The notes under the pieces were generated by a model. The model was not told the origin of the DNA, ran no database searches, and saw only the letters and a list, made by a program, of their open reading frames with translations. Of a stretch of 64,000 nt of DNA, positions 35,783 to 47,370 are shown one piece after another. This DNA is from Costus lasius (taxonomy: Eukaryota > Streptophyta > Magnoliopsida > Zingiberales > Costaceae): positions 54,453,949 through 54,517,948 of the forward strand of contig CM050449.1 in the NCBI GenBank assembly GCA_027563935.2, in the 5' to 3' direction. Both the position numbers and the translations under genes were made by a program. Position 1 is the first letter of the stretch. Every line of letters starts with the position of its first letter.

Positions 35783-38700
35783 ATGAGCTTCAATGTGCGA
35801 TCCCTACTGGAAAGGGAGAAGTTTGCTGGGCCAAACTTCTCAGACTGGTTCGGACACCTTAAGATCGTTCTTAAGGCTGAGAGGAAACTGTATGTCCTCG
35901 AGACGGCTGTGCCGCCTCAACCCGCTGCGAACGCCGCAAGGGCGGTTCGTGATGCCTATGAAAAGCACGTCAATGATAGCATTGATGTCGCTTGCCTGAT
36001 GCTAGCGTCTATGACGCCACCGCTGCAGCGTCAGCATGAGGATATGTCGGCTATAGAAATTATAGCGAACCTCAAGATGCTGTATGCTGCACAGGCGAGG
36101 ACAGAACGCTATAATCTGACAAAGCTTTTCTTTCAGAGCAAACTGGCTGAAGGGAGCCCAGTGGGAGCTCACGTGCTCAAGATGATTGGGCACAAGGAGG
36201 CTCTGGAGAAACTGGGGCATACCATCAACCAGGAGCTTGCTGTAGACATTATTCTGCAGTCTCTCCCGCCCTCTTTCGATGCGTTCATTATTAACTTTAA
36301 TATGAACAAAATCGATTGTACTCCGGCAGAGCTGTTGAATATGCTCTTGACAACTGAGGAGACTCTGAAGGGAAAGCCTTCAACCTCTGTCTTAATGGTT
36401 CCTTCCAGGAACAAGAAGAAGGGGAAGAAGGGCAAGGCCCCTGTCAAGAGTTACAGCAAGGCTCTGAAACAGAAGGTTAAGCGGTCAAAGGACAACAGGT
36501 GTTTCCACTGTGGCCAGCTGGGTCACTGGAAAAAGGACTGTAAAGCGCTCCAAGGAGACAAGAGGGGAAGCATTGCTTCTGGCTCAGGTATATTTGTGAC
36601 TGAGGTCATGATATCATCTTCTTCTGTTTCATGGGTGTTGGACACTGCATGTGGAGTTCACATTTGTTCAAACATACAGGAACTCAAGAGAAGAAGACAG
36701 GTGGGACAGCATGAGGTGGACCTACGCGTTGGAAACGGGGCACGGGTTGCTGCTGTTGCTGTAGGAGACTATTTCATCTCATTACCATCTGGCATTGTAT
36801 TAGAACTAAACAGTTGTTACTTTGTTCCCAGTATTACTAAAAATATTGTCTCTATTCCTGCTCTTGTCAGGAAAGGATTTGCCTTTGAATGCAATATTTC
36901 AAAGTGTGTTTTATCTTTAGATAATATTGTTTATGCAACTGGTTCAATTAACAATGGGTTATACATGTTGGACATGGAAAGTTCTATACAAAATGTTGAT
37001 GTTAAGAAAGCCAAGTATGCTGAAGACAGCACCTTGTTATGGCATAGTCGTTTAGGCCATATCAACAAGAAGCGCATTAAGCGGTTGCATGATCATGGAC
37101 TGCTGGGATCATTCTCCTATGAGGAGATTGATACATGCAAAGCTTGTTTAATGGGTAAAATGACGAAGTCACCTTTTCCTAACAAAGGTCAAAGGGCTTC
37201 AGGTTTACTTGACCTTATACACAGTGATGTGTGTGGGCCGTTTAGTAAACATGCCAGAGGTGGCTATCAGTACTTCATTACCTTTACTGATGATTTCAGT
37301 AGGTATGGGTATGTCTATTTAATGAGACATAAAAGTGAATCTTTTGACAAGTTCAAAGAGTTCAGAAATGAAGTACAAAATCAGCTAGGCCGAAATATCA
37401 AGGCGCTTCGTTCTGATCGAGGTGGAGAATACCTGAGTCATGCGTTCACTGACTATCTAAAGGAGTGTGGGATTATCTCACAGCTCACTCCACCAGGAAC
37501 ACCGCAATGGAATGGTGTGTCCGAGAGGAGAAATAGAACGTTACTTGATATGGTTCATTCTATGATGAGTCAGGCTACTCTTCCATACTCCTTTTGGGGA
37601 TTTGCACTGGAAACAGCTGCAAAGGTACTAAACCGAGTGCCATCCAAGGCAGTTTCTAAGACTCCATACGAGTTATGGTATGGGAAACAGCCGAGCTTGA
37701 CATTTATCAGGATCTGGGGTTGCGAGGCTTATGTCAAAAAGCTCGCCTCTGGGAAACTGGAGAGCAGATCTGAGAAATGCATCTTTGTCGGTTACCCTAA
37801 GGAAACTAAGGGTTATTATTTCTACGATCCCAAAGAGAACAAAGTATTTGTTGCTCGGATGGCAATATTTCTTGAGAAGGAATTTCTTCTGCAAGAAGCC
37901 AGTGGGAGAGAAATAAAACTGGATGAGAATCCAGAGGAAGGACAAAGTAGTCAAGCACAAGTGGATGTGCCTGAGCCAGTAGAACGGGTTATTGAACAAC
38001 CTAAGGCTCAGATATCACGGGAACCGCGAAGATCGGGAAGGATCCGTCGTCAGCCTGAGCGCTATGACGGAGTCTACATCATTGACAATGATGAACCCCT
38101 CACTTATGCGGATGCGGTCAGTGGACCGGAGTCAGCTAGATGGCTTGAAGCTATGCGAGCCGAGATGGACTCCATGTCAGATAACCAAGTCTGGGATTTG
38201 GTTGATCCGCCTCCGGGAGTAATCCCTATAGGCTGTAAATGGATCTTCAAGAAGAAGATTGACATGGATGGTAACGTGGTTACCTATAAAGGCAGGCTTG
38301 TAGCGAAAGGTTTCAAACAAATCTACGGGATAGATTATGATGAAACTTTCTCTCCTGTAGCTATGTTCAAGTCTATTCGGATTCTTTTCGCGATAGCAGC
38401 ATATTACGATTATGAGATCTGGCAGATGGATGTGAAAACAGCTTTCCTTAATGGAAATCTGGATGAGGATGTGTATATGACACAACCTGAAGGTTTCACT
38501 AATCCATCAGATCGTCATAAAATATGCAAGTTAAAGAAGTCCATTTATGGACTGAAACAAGCATCAAGAAGCTGGAATATTCGTTTTGATGAATCAATCT
38601 CTGAGTTTGGTTTCATCAAGAACGAAGATGACCCGTGTGTATATAAGAGGTTTAGTGGGAGCGTGATTACATTCCTAATCCTCTACGTCGATGACATCTT

Positions 38701-39667
38701 GATCATTGGAAATGATATTCCTGAAATGCATGCGGTTAAGGCATGGCTAAGGAAATGTTTCCAGATGAAAGATTTAGGAGAAGCAGCCTATGTATTAGGT
38801 GTGAAGATCTACAGGGATAGATCTAAGAGGCTTCTCGGGCTATGCCAGAGTACTTACATCGATAAAGTCCTGGAGAGATTCCATTTAGAGAATTCTAAAA
38901 GAGGATATCTTCCAGTCAGACATGGTCTGAATCTTTCGAAGAGTCAGTGTCCACAAACACAGACTGAGAAAGATGAAATGGACAATACGCCTTATGCTTC
39001 GGCTATTGGGTCCATAATGTATGCGATGTTGTGTACTCGCCCTGACGTCGCTTACGGGTTAAGCGTGACCAGTCGGTTCCAAAGTAATCCAGGTATGGCG
39101 CACTGGATTGCAGTCAAGAACATTTTAAAATATCTGCGGAGGACCAAAGATATGTTCTTGATATATGGTGGTCAGGAAGAACTCAGTATAGAAGGATATA
39201 CTGACGCTTCGTTCCAGTCGGACCAGGATGATTTCCGATCGCAATCAGGCTATGTTTTTAGCTTGAATGGTGGAGCAGTGGTGTGGAAGAGTTTCAAACA
39301 GTCAACTGTTGCTGATTCCACAACAGAAGCCGAGTATGTTGCAGCCTCGGAAGCATCTAAGGAGGCAGTGTGGATTCGTAAGTTCGTGAGAGAACTTGGC
39401 GTCGTTCCTTCGAGTGCAGATCCTTTGGTTATCTTTTGTGATAACACTGGAGCAATCACACAAGCAAAGGAACCACGGTCGCACCAGTAGTCCAAGCACA
39501 TACAGAGACGGTTTCACTTGATCCGGGAGATCATTGATCGGGGCGAGATCAAAATATGCAAGGTTCATACAGATGACAATCTGGCAGACCCGCTTACCAA
39601 GCCTCTGGCGCAGCAGAAGCATGAGAAGCACTGTAATAATATGGGTTTGAGATTTCTCAACCATTAG
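35783..39667 (+). CDS. RT-D copia gag-pol polyprotein, one premature stop at 39488
   Basis: The ATG at 35783 opens 1,235 codons to a TAG at 39488-39490. The same frame then continues 58 more codons to the family stop at 39665-39667; RT-C and RT-M have AAG (Lys) at that position. Domains: gag about 1-215; CCHC knuckle 240-253; protease around D287-T-A; integrase zinc residues H421, H426, C452, C455; integrase catalytic D482, D545, E581 (DD35E); reverse transcriptase D883 (QMDVKTAF) and Y968-V-D-D971; RNase H D1141, E1184, D1220. The stop removes the last RNase H segment, including the HTDDNLADP motif. The upstream enzymes look complete. Known copia biology: gag-pol is processed by its own protease in virus-like particles, with cDNA inserted by the integrase. 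The protease triplet is D-T-A, not D-S/T-G, as in all relatives here. Read-through of TAG could in principle restore activity; this is speculation. Confidence 0.95.
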
Positions 39668-39670
39668 ATT

Positions 39671-39687
39671 AAGTGCAAGTGGGAGAT
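39671..39687 (+). other. RT-D polypurine tract
   Basis: AAGTGCAAGTGGGAGAT directly before the 3' LTR. Confidence 0.87.
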
Positions 39688-41375
39688 TGTTGGGGTATGC
39701 CCTTAAGGCTAATGTTTGAGGCCTTGGGATTGAAACAGTATCATGTAATAAACTCTTGTGTTTATAAAGGCATGGTTGTTATTCAGGTTGTTACCTTGTC
39801 TGCTGCAATTAGCGTACTTCTGAATAATGTCTCAAAGCTGTTCAGCTAGGCTGACATGCTATAAAGTCCTTAGTCGAGATATCTTGGTGAACATGAGACA
39901 GCCTTGATATGCTTGAGACTAATATGTATTCTAATCTTATAGGATGCTTCGAGCATGGAATAAGATGTAGACTCATGGGTACATTGGATGTACTGGACAG
40001 ACCCTACTAGGATATTCAATTGCTTGTCACAATGTGAATGATCCTTGATTGCAACAAGTGGCACATGTCCTCTGACTTGAGATCACTTGTGTTTCTAAAT
40101 GATGATTGTCATTGTTTTGAGGTAGTTCAATATCATTTGAAACATGATGGTTATAGACTATCTTGGATAATGATCATGAGTCAGGTTAGGGCACTAGTGA
40201 TAGATAGAGGATTGCCGTCTCCTTGTTGAAGGAGTGTGGTGTTCTATAGGGGCCCCCTAGATGAGATGATTGAGAAAGTGTATGGCCATACCCAGGTGAC
40301 TATGTGCATCTGATCTAATCATGCTCATCATATTGGAGTCACAAGCTTGACCTACTTGTCCAATGAGAACATCCAGTGGCAAAGGATACATGCATGCCTT
40401 GTGAATGGATTCACACTTGTGCTGTGGTTTGGGAGTAGTCTTGGAAGACTCTTTCCTTTATATCGGGAGACAGTGATGTGTTGCTAGATACCCCTCACTG
40501 ATCGTGATAACGTGAGTTATCGTTACCGACATTTAAAGGAAACCCTCAGGGTCGCACAATTTGATGATATGGCTTACTTGAGTCAGATCGTGTGGACTGA
40601 ATTGTTTGGGTTCAGTTTAAAGGGGTTTAATCTCTGATTGTAAGTGAGATCTGGTCTGATCATGTTTGATTGATTAGGGCTTGAGATCGGTAAGCTTCGA
40701 TCGAGAGAGATGATGCTAGATCGGTGAGATCAGGAGCATCAGGAGATGAACGGTTAGATCTTGAGCCTTAGGGTTCAATGTGGTCTAGACCAAGTGGCTT
40801 GGCTTAATTGAGATCTTGAACCAAATCTAATAGAACCGGTTCACTATGTGAACGTTTGGTTCAATTAGTGAGAAGTTTCGAGCGTTCACTTGGAGTGAAC
40901 GCATGAACCATAAACACTTACCATTTGTGGATGGCGGTTTTCTATGTTGAAAACCAAAATGCCTCCATGTGGTAAATGGGGGTTGATCGAACTTCACTTG
41001 GCTTCTTGCAATTTTTGCGTGTGAAAGAAGTGGTGGACGAAGGTGTGGAGCTCTCGGCCAAGCTTGATCTCTCATCATCCCCTTCCATTCGACAAGAAAG
41101 CTTGGGTGCCTTGCTAGCACAAGGGACGCCAAGGAAGTAAGCGCTCTTCATCTTGTGTGTGAACTTTTGGAGGAGATCTAAGTTGCTCTCTTCTTCCAAG
41201 CCGACCTCCAAGGCAATGGCGTTGGTATGAATCTCCTTCTTGATCCAATCAATAGATCTAAGTTGATTATATGAGCATATAAGCGATTGTCTTGATGAAA
41301 CCCTAGCAAAATGCTTGCGCCCCCTGAATTAGGGTTTTTCATCTACTTGCGCTCCCCCTCGAAGGGGACTCTTCA
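39688..41375 (+). repeat. RT-D 3' LTR
   Basis: Same length as 32288-33975, with only scattered substitutions (for example at the positions matching 32444, 32885 and 33580). Confidence 0.95.
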
Positions 41376-42686
41376 CGTGCCCACTGAGTGGGTACAACAC
41401 GGCCCCAACGATAGTCAGAACAGTGAGGTTTCGCGCCAGAAGGCATTACGTGCTTGATATTTTAGCGTTGGATTTTAACGGTCTTTTATCTTCTTACTAT
41501 CAGGCAAATCCTATGGCTATAGCAGAAGATAAATAACTCATGCAATTCTAATTATTTAGAAAATAAAAGAAAGCATGGATCTTATGTGGTAAAAGCCCAT
41601 AGAGCCTAAGTAAGACCTTAAATCAACTTAAGTCTTCACTTGCTCTTCTTGGGTCTTTTGCATCTCATCTGGTCCAACCCAGGGCCCTAGCGCTCAATGC
41701 AGCTCAGGTGCGCCCACCAGCTGAATGCGCCTCTGCGCTGTGTGCTTTTGTGCTCTTGTCTAATTAAAATACATTTTAATCTATCTAGACAAGCTTGACT
41801 CGCAGGTCAATTATACAATAAATTAATTAAAATTGTGATTCGCAGATCACAAAATAATAATAATTTACCAGGCTCGCAGGCCCCAACACAGCACACAATA
41901 AAAGGGCAACCCACATAAGATTAAATAAACAAGCATCATGGCATCATTCAATCAACATGTGATCCATTACAAAGAAAATAAAATTTTGAAAACCCATTGG
42001 CATCAATTTCAATTTTCTTATGTGCCCTACAACCTTACAACGGTCCATTGATAGGGATCCACTCATCATGTCTAGTTAGATCCATGCCCTTTGCATGCAA
42101 CCAAGTCATAACTGACTCGCGTTGACCTAATGGTCAACCATGCATGCGCCAAGGGCTGAACAACCAATATGAGTCCTGACAAGCGGGTGTGACCCCGGGC
42201 CTAACTCATGTGTGTTCAATGGTTGTCTCAACCAGACCTCGCTACACGCCTGTGATGCAGTCGACCTATAGCCACCTCGTGCTTGCGCACAGGTGCCATC
42301 TGGTCGACCCATCTAGGCTGTCAGATGGTCTGATCAGACTGGTTGGATCTATTCAAGATGATGCTTTCAACCCTATCAACCCGTCTAAGGGTTTATAGTA
42401 GGCGCTTATTAGATCTAATGAAGGGCGCGCAAGTTCTTTTGATTTGAGAAAACAAAGTATGCGCCAACATATGCGCAACAAGAAAACTTGCATGTAAACT
42501 TAAGCATGCGCCAATACATGCGCAACATGATAACTTGCATGTAAACTTAAGCATGCGCCAATACATGCGCAACATGAAAACTTGCATGTAAACTATGCGC
42601 ATGATAACAAACCTTAGATCAAAGCTATAAGCACATACAAGGATCACACATAAACAACAAGCAATCATATGAACATACGATACCAT
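41376..42686 (-). other. RT-C leader, primer-site-proximal part
   Basis: Continues the RT-C leader beyond RT-D. It begins with the duplicated CGTGC and the inner stem of hairpin 1 (41380-41392, CCCAC/GTGGG on the - strand). It also contains the 47-base tandem repeat at 42471-42600. No gene is supported. Confidence 0.75.
42471..42600 (-). repeat. 47-base tandem repeat in the RT-C leader
   Basis: Units start at 42471, 42518 and 42565 and begin ATGCGCAACA; the third is incomplete. Each has ACTTGCATGTAAACTTAAGC and a GCGCC step. The corresponding leader of RT-D (about 34080-34200) has only single, looser copies of these words. Confidence 0.88.
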
Positions 42687-42698
42687 GCTCTGATACCA
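42687..42698 (-). other. RT-C primer binding site
   Basis: GCTCTGATACCA on the + strand (iMet type), 2 bases from the LTR at 42701. Confidence 0.93.
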
Positions 42699-42700
42699 AT

Positions 42701-44379
42701 TGTTGGGTCCCCATCAAGGGGGAGCGCAAACCCTAATTAGGCACATATATGTGCACATAGCGGAAGCTAGGGCTTCAAGATCGGTTAGCATGACACATGA
42801 TTAACTTGTAAACGAGGATTGCAAAGAATCAACTCATACCATAGCCATTAGATTGGATGCGGCTTGAAAGCAAGAGGGCAAACAAGCTCTCCTCCAAAGA
42901 AGTCACAGACTAGATGAGAGATAGCCCCCTCTTGTTACTCCTTGTGCTAGCAAGGAACGCCAAGTCTCCTAACCATGTGAAGGAGATCGATGTATTCTTG
43001 GATAGCCGAATGCTTTTTCTTCTCTACCTCTCGTCGAGACCAACCACACTCAAGAGAGGGCAACGCCAAAAGCATTGAAGCATTGAGGCGTTTTCATGGC
43101 TTGAGGCGTTTTGGCGTTGAGACTTCCAAATATGGTAAGTCTTAAATCTTCACATGTTCACGCATGGTGAACTAATCAAAATGCCCATCAAAACGAACCA
43201 TGCGTTCACATAAGTGAACCGGTTCAATTTGACTTTGGTTCAACAACCAAATCAAACCAAGATCAAACCAAGACATGGTCTAGATCTCATTAAACCAAAA
43301 GGGGTCAAGATCTAACCACACATCATTTGATGCACTTGATCTCATCGATCAAGCATCAGATCTCTCGATCGAAGCTTACCGATCTCATGCCCTAATCAAT
43401 CAAATATGATCAGACCAGATCTCACTTCCAATCAGAGTCTAAACTCCTTTAAACTGAACCAAAACAATTCAGTCCACACGATCTGACATAAGTGAGCCAT
43501 ATCACCAAATTGTGTGACCCTGAGGGTTTCCTTTAAATGTCGGTAACGATAACTTACGTTGTCACGACCAGTGAGGGGTATCTAGCAACACATCACTGTC
43601 TCCCGATATAAAGGAAAGAGTCTTCCAAGACTACGCCCAAACCACAGCACAAGTGTGAATCAACCTCACAAGGCATGCATGTATCCTTTGCCACTGGATG
43701 TTCTTATTGGACAAGCGGGTCAAGCTTGTAACTCCAATATGATGAGCATGATTAGATCAGGTGAACATAGTCACCTGGGTATGGCCATACACTTTCTCAA
43801 TCATCTCATTCGGGGGGGCCCCTTTAGAACATCACACTCCTTAAGGAGACGGCAATCCTATATCTATCACTAGTGTCCTAACCTGACTCATGATCATTAT
43901 CCAAGATAGTCTATAACCATTATGTTTCAAATGATATTGAACTACCTCAAAACAATGACAATCATCATTTAGAAACACAAGTGATCTCAAGTCAGAGGAC
44001 ATGTGCTACTTGGTGCAAACAAGGAATATTCACATTGTGACAAGCAATTGAATATCCTAGTAGGGTCTGTCCAGTACATCCAATGTACCCATGAGTCTAC
44101 ATCTTATTCCATGCTCGAAGCATCCTATAAGATTAGAACACATATTAGTCTCAATCATATCAAGGCTGTCTCATGTTCACCAAGATATCTCGACTAAGGA
44201 CTTCACTGCATGTCAGCCTAGCTGAACAGCATCGAGACATTATTCAGAAGTATACTTATTGCAGCAGACAATGTAACATACTGAATAACAACCATTGCCT
44301 TTATAAACATCACAGTTTATACATGATACTGTTACAATCCCAAGGCCTCAAACATTAGCCTTAAGGGCATACCCCAACA
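42701..44379 (-). repeat. RT-C 5' LTR
   Basis: 1,679 bases, paired with 26186-27864, about 8 substitutions. Confidence 0.95.
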
Positions 44380-44384
44380 TATGG

Positions 44385-45778
44385 TTCTATGACTGAGAGT
44401 GTATGGCCATACCTAGGTGAGAACCTGTTTTAGTCATAGCCATGTGATTGGATGAAAACAAGTGGTGACACACTTGTCCAATCGGATATCAGTACGGCAA
44501 AGAGACTGTAATGCATCTGTACCTAGTTGCGATGATGGGGATGTCGATGTCGATATCCATTCCAACGACCTGGGTAGTAGCGATGCACTACTAGGTGCCA
44601 CTCACTGCTTGTGATGACCTCTGGTCAGCACTGCCAGCGTTAGAGGAACCTACAGGGTCGCACACCTTGATACTTGAGTTCTCGTATTGATCGGGAAGCC
44701 TTATGATCGAGTTATTGGATAACTCGGATCTAATTGGGAGATTTCATCAGCGCCAATGGGCCTGATGAGATGGAAGAATGTTATTGGAGCCAAACTTCAT
44801 TTTTAGCAGGTTGACCCGTATTTGACCATGGTTGGTCACATTTGGATTAGGGTTGCATTAGATTGGATCCAAGTGCTTAATCAACCCATGTAATGAAGTT
44901 TGGGCTAGCTCATTATCCAATGAGGCCCAATGACAAGTTCTCATGAAGAGATGAGAGGCTAAAAGGGTATAATGGGGAGAAACATGAACCATTAGGCGCC
45001 TAGGGGCATAATGGGGTCATGTTGGCGCCTTTGCTCCATTATGGAAGTAAATGGCGCCTCCCCTCTCTTGCTAGGATGGAATGAATGCCTCTATGGCATT
45101 GCTTGAGGTGCAAGGCAAGGCCTTGGCGCACAAGGAAAGGCGTGGTAACAAAAGGAAAGGTTGAAAGAGAATTATGGAAATGTCTTGGAGACTTTCCTTG
45201 TCTCAAACCTCCTCATCCTAGCCCTACACTTGTCATGATCCTAGCCATTACCCTAACCGCCTCTTGCCCTATAAATGTGACCCTAGTCGCCCCCTCTTGT
45301 GGGTAATCAATCCTTGAAGGCGTGAACACAAGGAGAGGGGCGAATGCTTGGAGTAAGGGCGCATCTTCCATAACCGCAAGCCTCTTCCTCCTTTCCTCTT
45401 GGCACAAAGAGATCTAAGGCTTGGCGGCTTGGGTAGTTTTCCCTCTTCACTTGGTGCATCTTTTCTCTAGGTGGCGCAAGAGAAGTAAAACATCTTCCTA
45501 AGGCTTGGATCTTCTTCCCGAGGCTAGCACCGGGCGTGGAAGAAGAGAACTCAAGAGATCCGTGTGTGCGAGACTGCAGAGGGCGCACACTTGGATGCCT
45601 ACATCGGCATCGCTCCGCATTGCTCCTAAGGTACTTACTAACTCATCGTGTCGACTCCCTTGCTTGCGATCTTCACTGGGTTTTTGGGACCGGCCTGTTT
45701 CGGGGACATTCTTCCGCTACGTAAAAATGTATGTCTATCACTCTGAAAATTGTAAAATGTCCCCGGGGTTTCCCAACA
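44385..45778 (+). repeat. RT-E 5' LTR, second part
   Basis: Continues 25631-26185 after RT-C and its duplicated TATGG (44380-44384). It ends TTTCCCAACA. A likely TATA box, CTATAAAT, lies at 45269-45276 and is repeated at 52754-52761 in the 3' LTR. ORFs in this stretch occur identically in the 3' LTR and are not genes. Confidence 0.94.
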
Positions 45779-45779
45779 G

Positions 45780-45791
45780 TGGTATCAGAGC
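45780..45791 (+). other. RT-E primer binding site
   Basis: TGGTATCAGAGC one base after the LTR end. Confidence 0.94.
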
Positions 45792-47370
45792 GACTTGCAA
45801 TACTCGAACGATGTTTTATGCTTTTCTTCCCTGCTCACATGCCATATCTCTATTTTCGTAAATAGCATGATGCATGGCAAACAATTTTTCTAAAAGTAGA
45901 AAAATTAGGGTTTCTTGTTTCTATCATCCTCTCAATCTCTTTTGGATTTATGGACTATTTTTCTTGTTTGATTTAAAGATCAAAGGCGCACGTAATTTTG
46001 TCAAGTAGGACGGGCATTGTGTCTTCGGACTGGCCAAGTCTCTTGATCTGACAAAATTGCCAGCCGAAAGGATCTCTAAAATCATCATGAAAAATAAATC
46101 GCAATAAACCAAAGGATTTGTGAGAAGAAGATGAGAAAAAGAAACTGGTTTTATGAAAAAATAAAATTTCAGATTTTATGTTTTTCATGAGCATGTAGAA
46201 TTGCATGAGTAAATACCTTGATTGTGCATGATGTTGTGATCATTAGTCAAGCCCCCTTTGCATGCCTGCAATGTATCCTCGTGAGGCCTGCGTGCCGCTT
46301 TTTCTTTTTGATTTTGACTAAGAAGAAGATTAGGGTGGCGCATGTACTTGGAGCTTAGCGCATGCATACCTTGGATGGTGATGCAACAAGCAAGAGGCGC
46401 AAACCTGCTTAGTGGCGCAAGACCAGGGCATTGCCCGAACCTATGGGAACTTCGAAAAGTATTCCTCTACGGTTTGAGAGCTAAACCATGAGAGAAGGAC
46501 CTTGGAGCCAACCTTGAAGTTCAAGCTAGAGGTCGGCTAGGCTAGGTCTAGTTTTTGGGGCTTGAGTTCTAGGACAAGAGTTGAACCTATTTCATGGCAT
46601 GGATTGGTTCAATGTCTTGTATAGGATATGATCACATCATCCTTTACTGCTTTTATTATTATCTGCAGAAGCATGCCTGAAATGTTTTACCGTTATGTTA
46701 TCACTATAGGATTGCATGCCTGTAATGATAGACATAAGATAAAACTGAAATGATGAGACCTTAAACAAAACCCTCAATTAAAATATCAAGTCTGGTAGCC
46801 TTCTAACGCGTAGCCCTCACTAAGCTATCGATCAGTGGAGTTGTGAATTGTTTCCCACCCTTGTGGGACACACCCACTTATCTTTAGAAAGTGCGTGGTG
46901 GCAATGGTTTCCCCAGTCCAGTTTTAACCTGGGCGTGCCTTCGCAAGGAAACTCGTTGGCCCTGGGCATAACGGTTAGGAATGGACTTGACTAGAAGTTC
47001 ACAAGTGCTGGGCACATGGTGAAAGTCTAGAGGCATCGTTGAGAGGTAAAGGTTTCATGTTGTATCCAGCCCTCGCTGGACATGAAATGCCCAGACTGTC
47101 TCAACAAGGGGAGTTGCTTGGAGCAACCGGCCGGCGCGCCCCACCTTAGGAAACATGGGTTACTTTGTGCATCTCATCCCACCCCTCGTGGGACGCGAAG
47201 CCACATGTGAAATAAGGATCCCATCTCACTAGGAAGTCTTAAACTTCCCGATTGACTTTGTGGGTTGTCAAAGCGAATTTAAAATAGTGAGAGCAGAAAT
47301 CATTTAAAACAAGTCCAGTTTAAATGATTTGAAGTAGTACTAATCTGTTCTTCTTGGGTGTTGTAGAACA
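45792..47370 (+). other. RT-E leader with three conserved hairpins
   Basis: 1.6 kb, untranslated. Hairpin 1 at 46854-46867 (CCCAC, CCTT, GTGGG). Hairpin 2 at 47053-47086: outer TTTCATG/CATGAAA, bulge, inner TCCAGC/GCTGGA, loop CCTC. Hairpin 3 at 47178-47192 (CCCAC, CCCTC, GTGGG). No other feature is recognised. Confidence 0.77.

Larger units (their letters stand above)
32288..41375 (+). mobile_element. RT-D: youngest copia element, + strand, nearly intact
   Basis: A 9,088-base element with two 1,688-base LTRs (32288-33975, 39688-41375) and target duplication CGTGC (32283-32287, 41376-41380). By eye the LTRs differ at about 7 positions (about 0.4%). Layout: LTR, primer site, 1.8 kb leader, single gag-pol ORF, purine tract, LTR. 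It is innermost in the stack. Its one visible defect is a nonsense codon in RNase H. Confidence 0.97.
26186..44379 (-). mobile_element. RT-C: complete copia element, - strand, carrying RT-D
   Basis: Two 1,679-base LTRs (26186-27864 and 42701-44379) flanked by the duplication TATGG (26181-26185 and 44380-44384). RT-D occupies 32288-41375 within its leader. Without RT-D it is about 9.1 kb. The LTRs differ at about 8 positions by eye (about 0.5%), a recent insertion. The LTR ends TGTTGGG and CCCAACA form a perfect 7-base inverted repeat. Confidence 0.97.

Noticed and set aside
42471..42600. CRISPR-like array
   Set aside because: There are no variable spacers; it is a plain tandem repeat in a plant retrotransposon leader.
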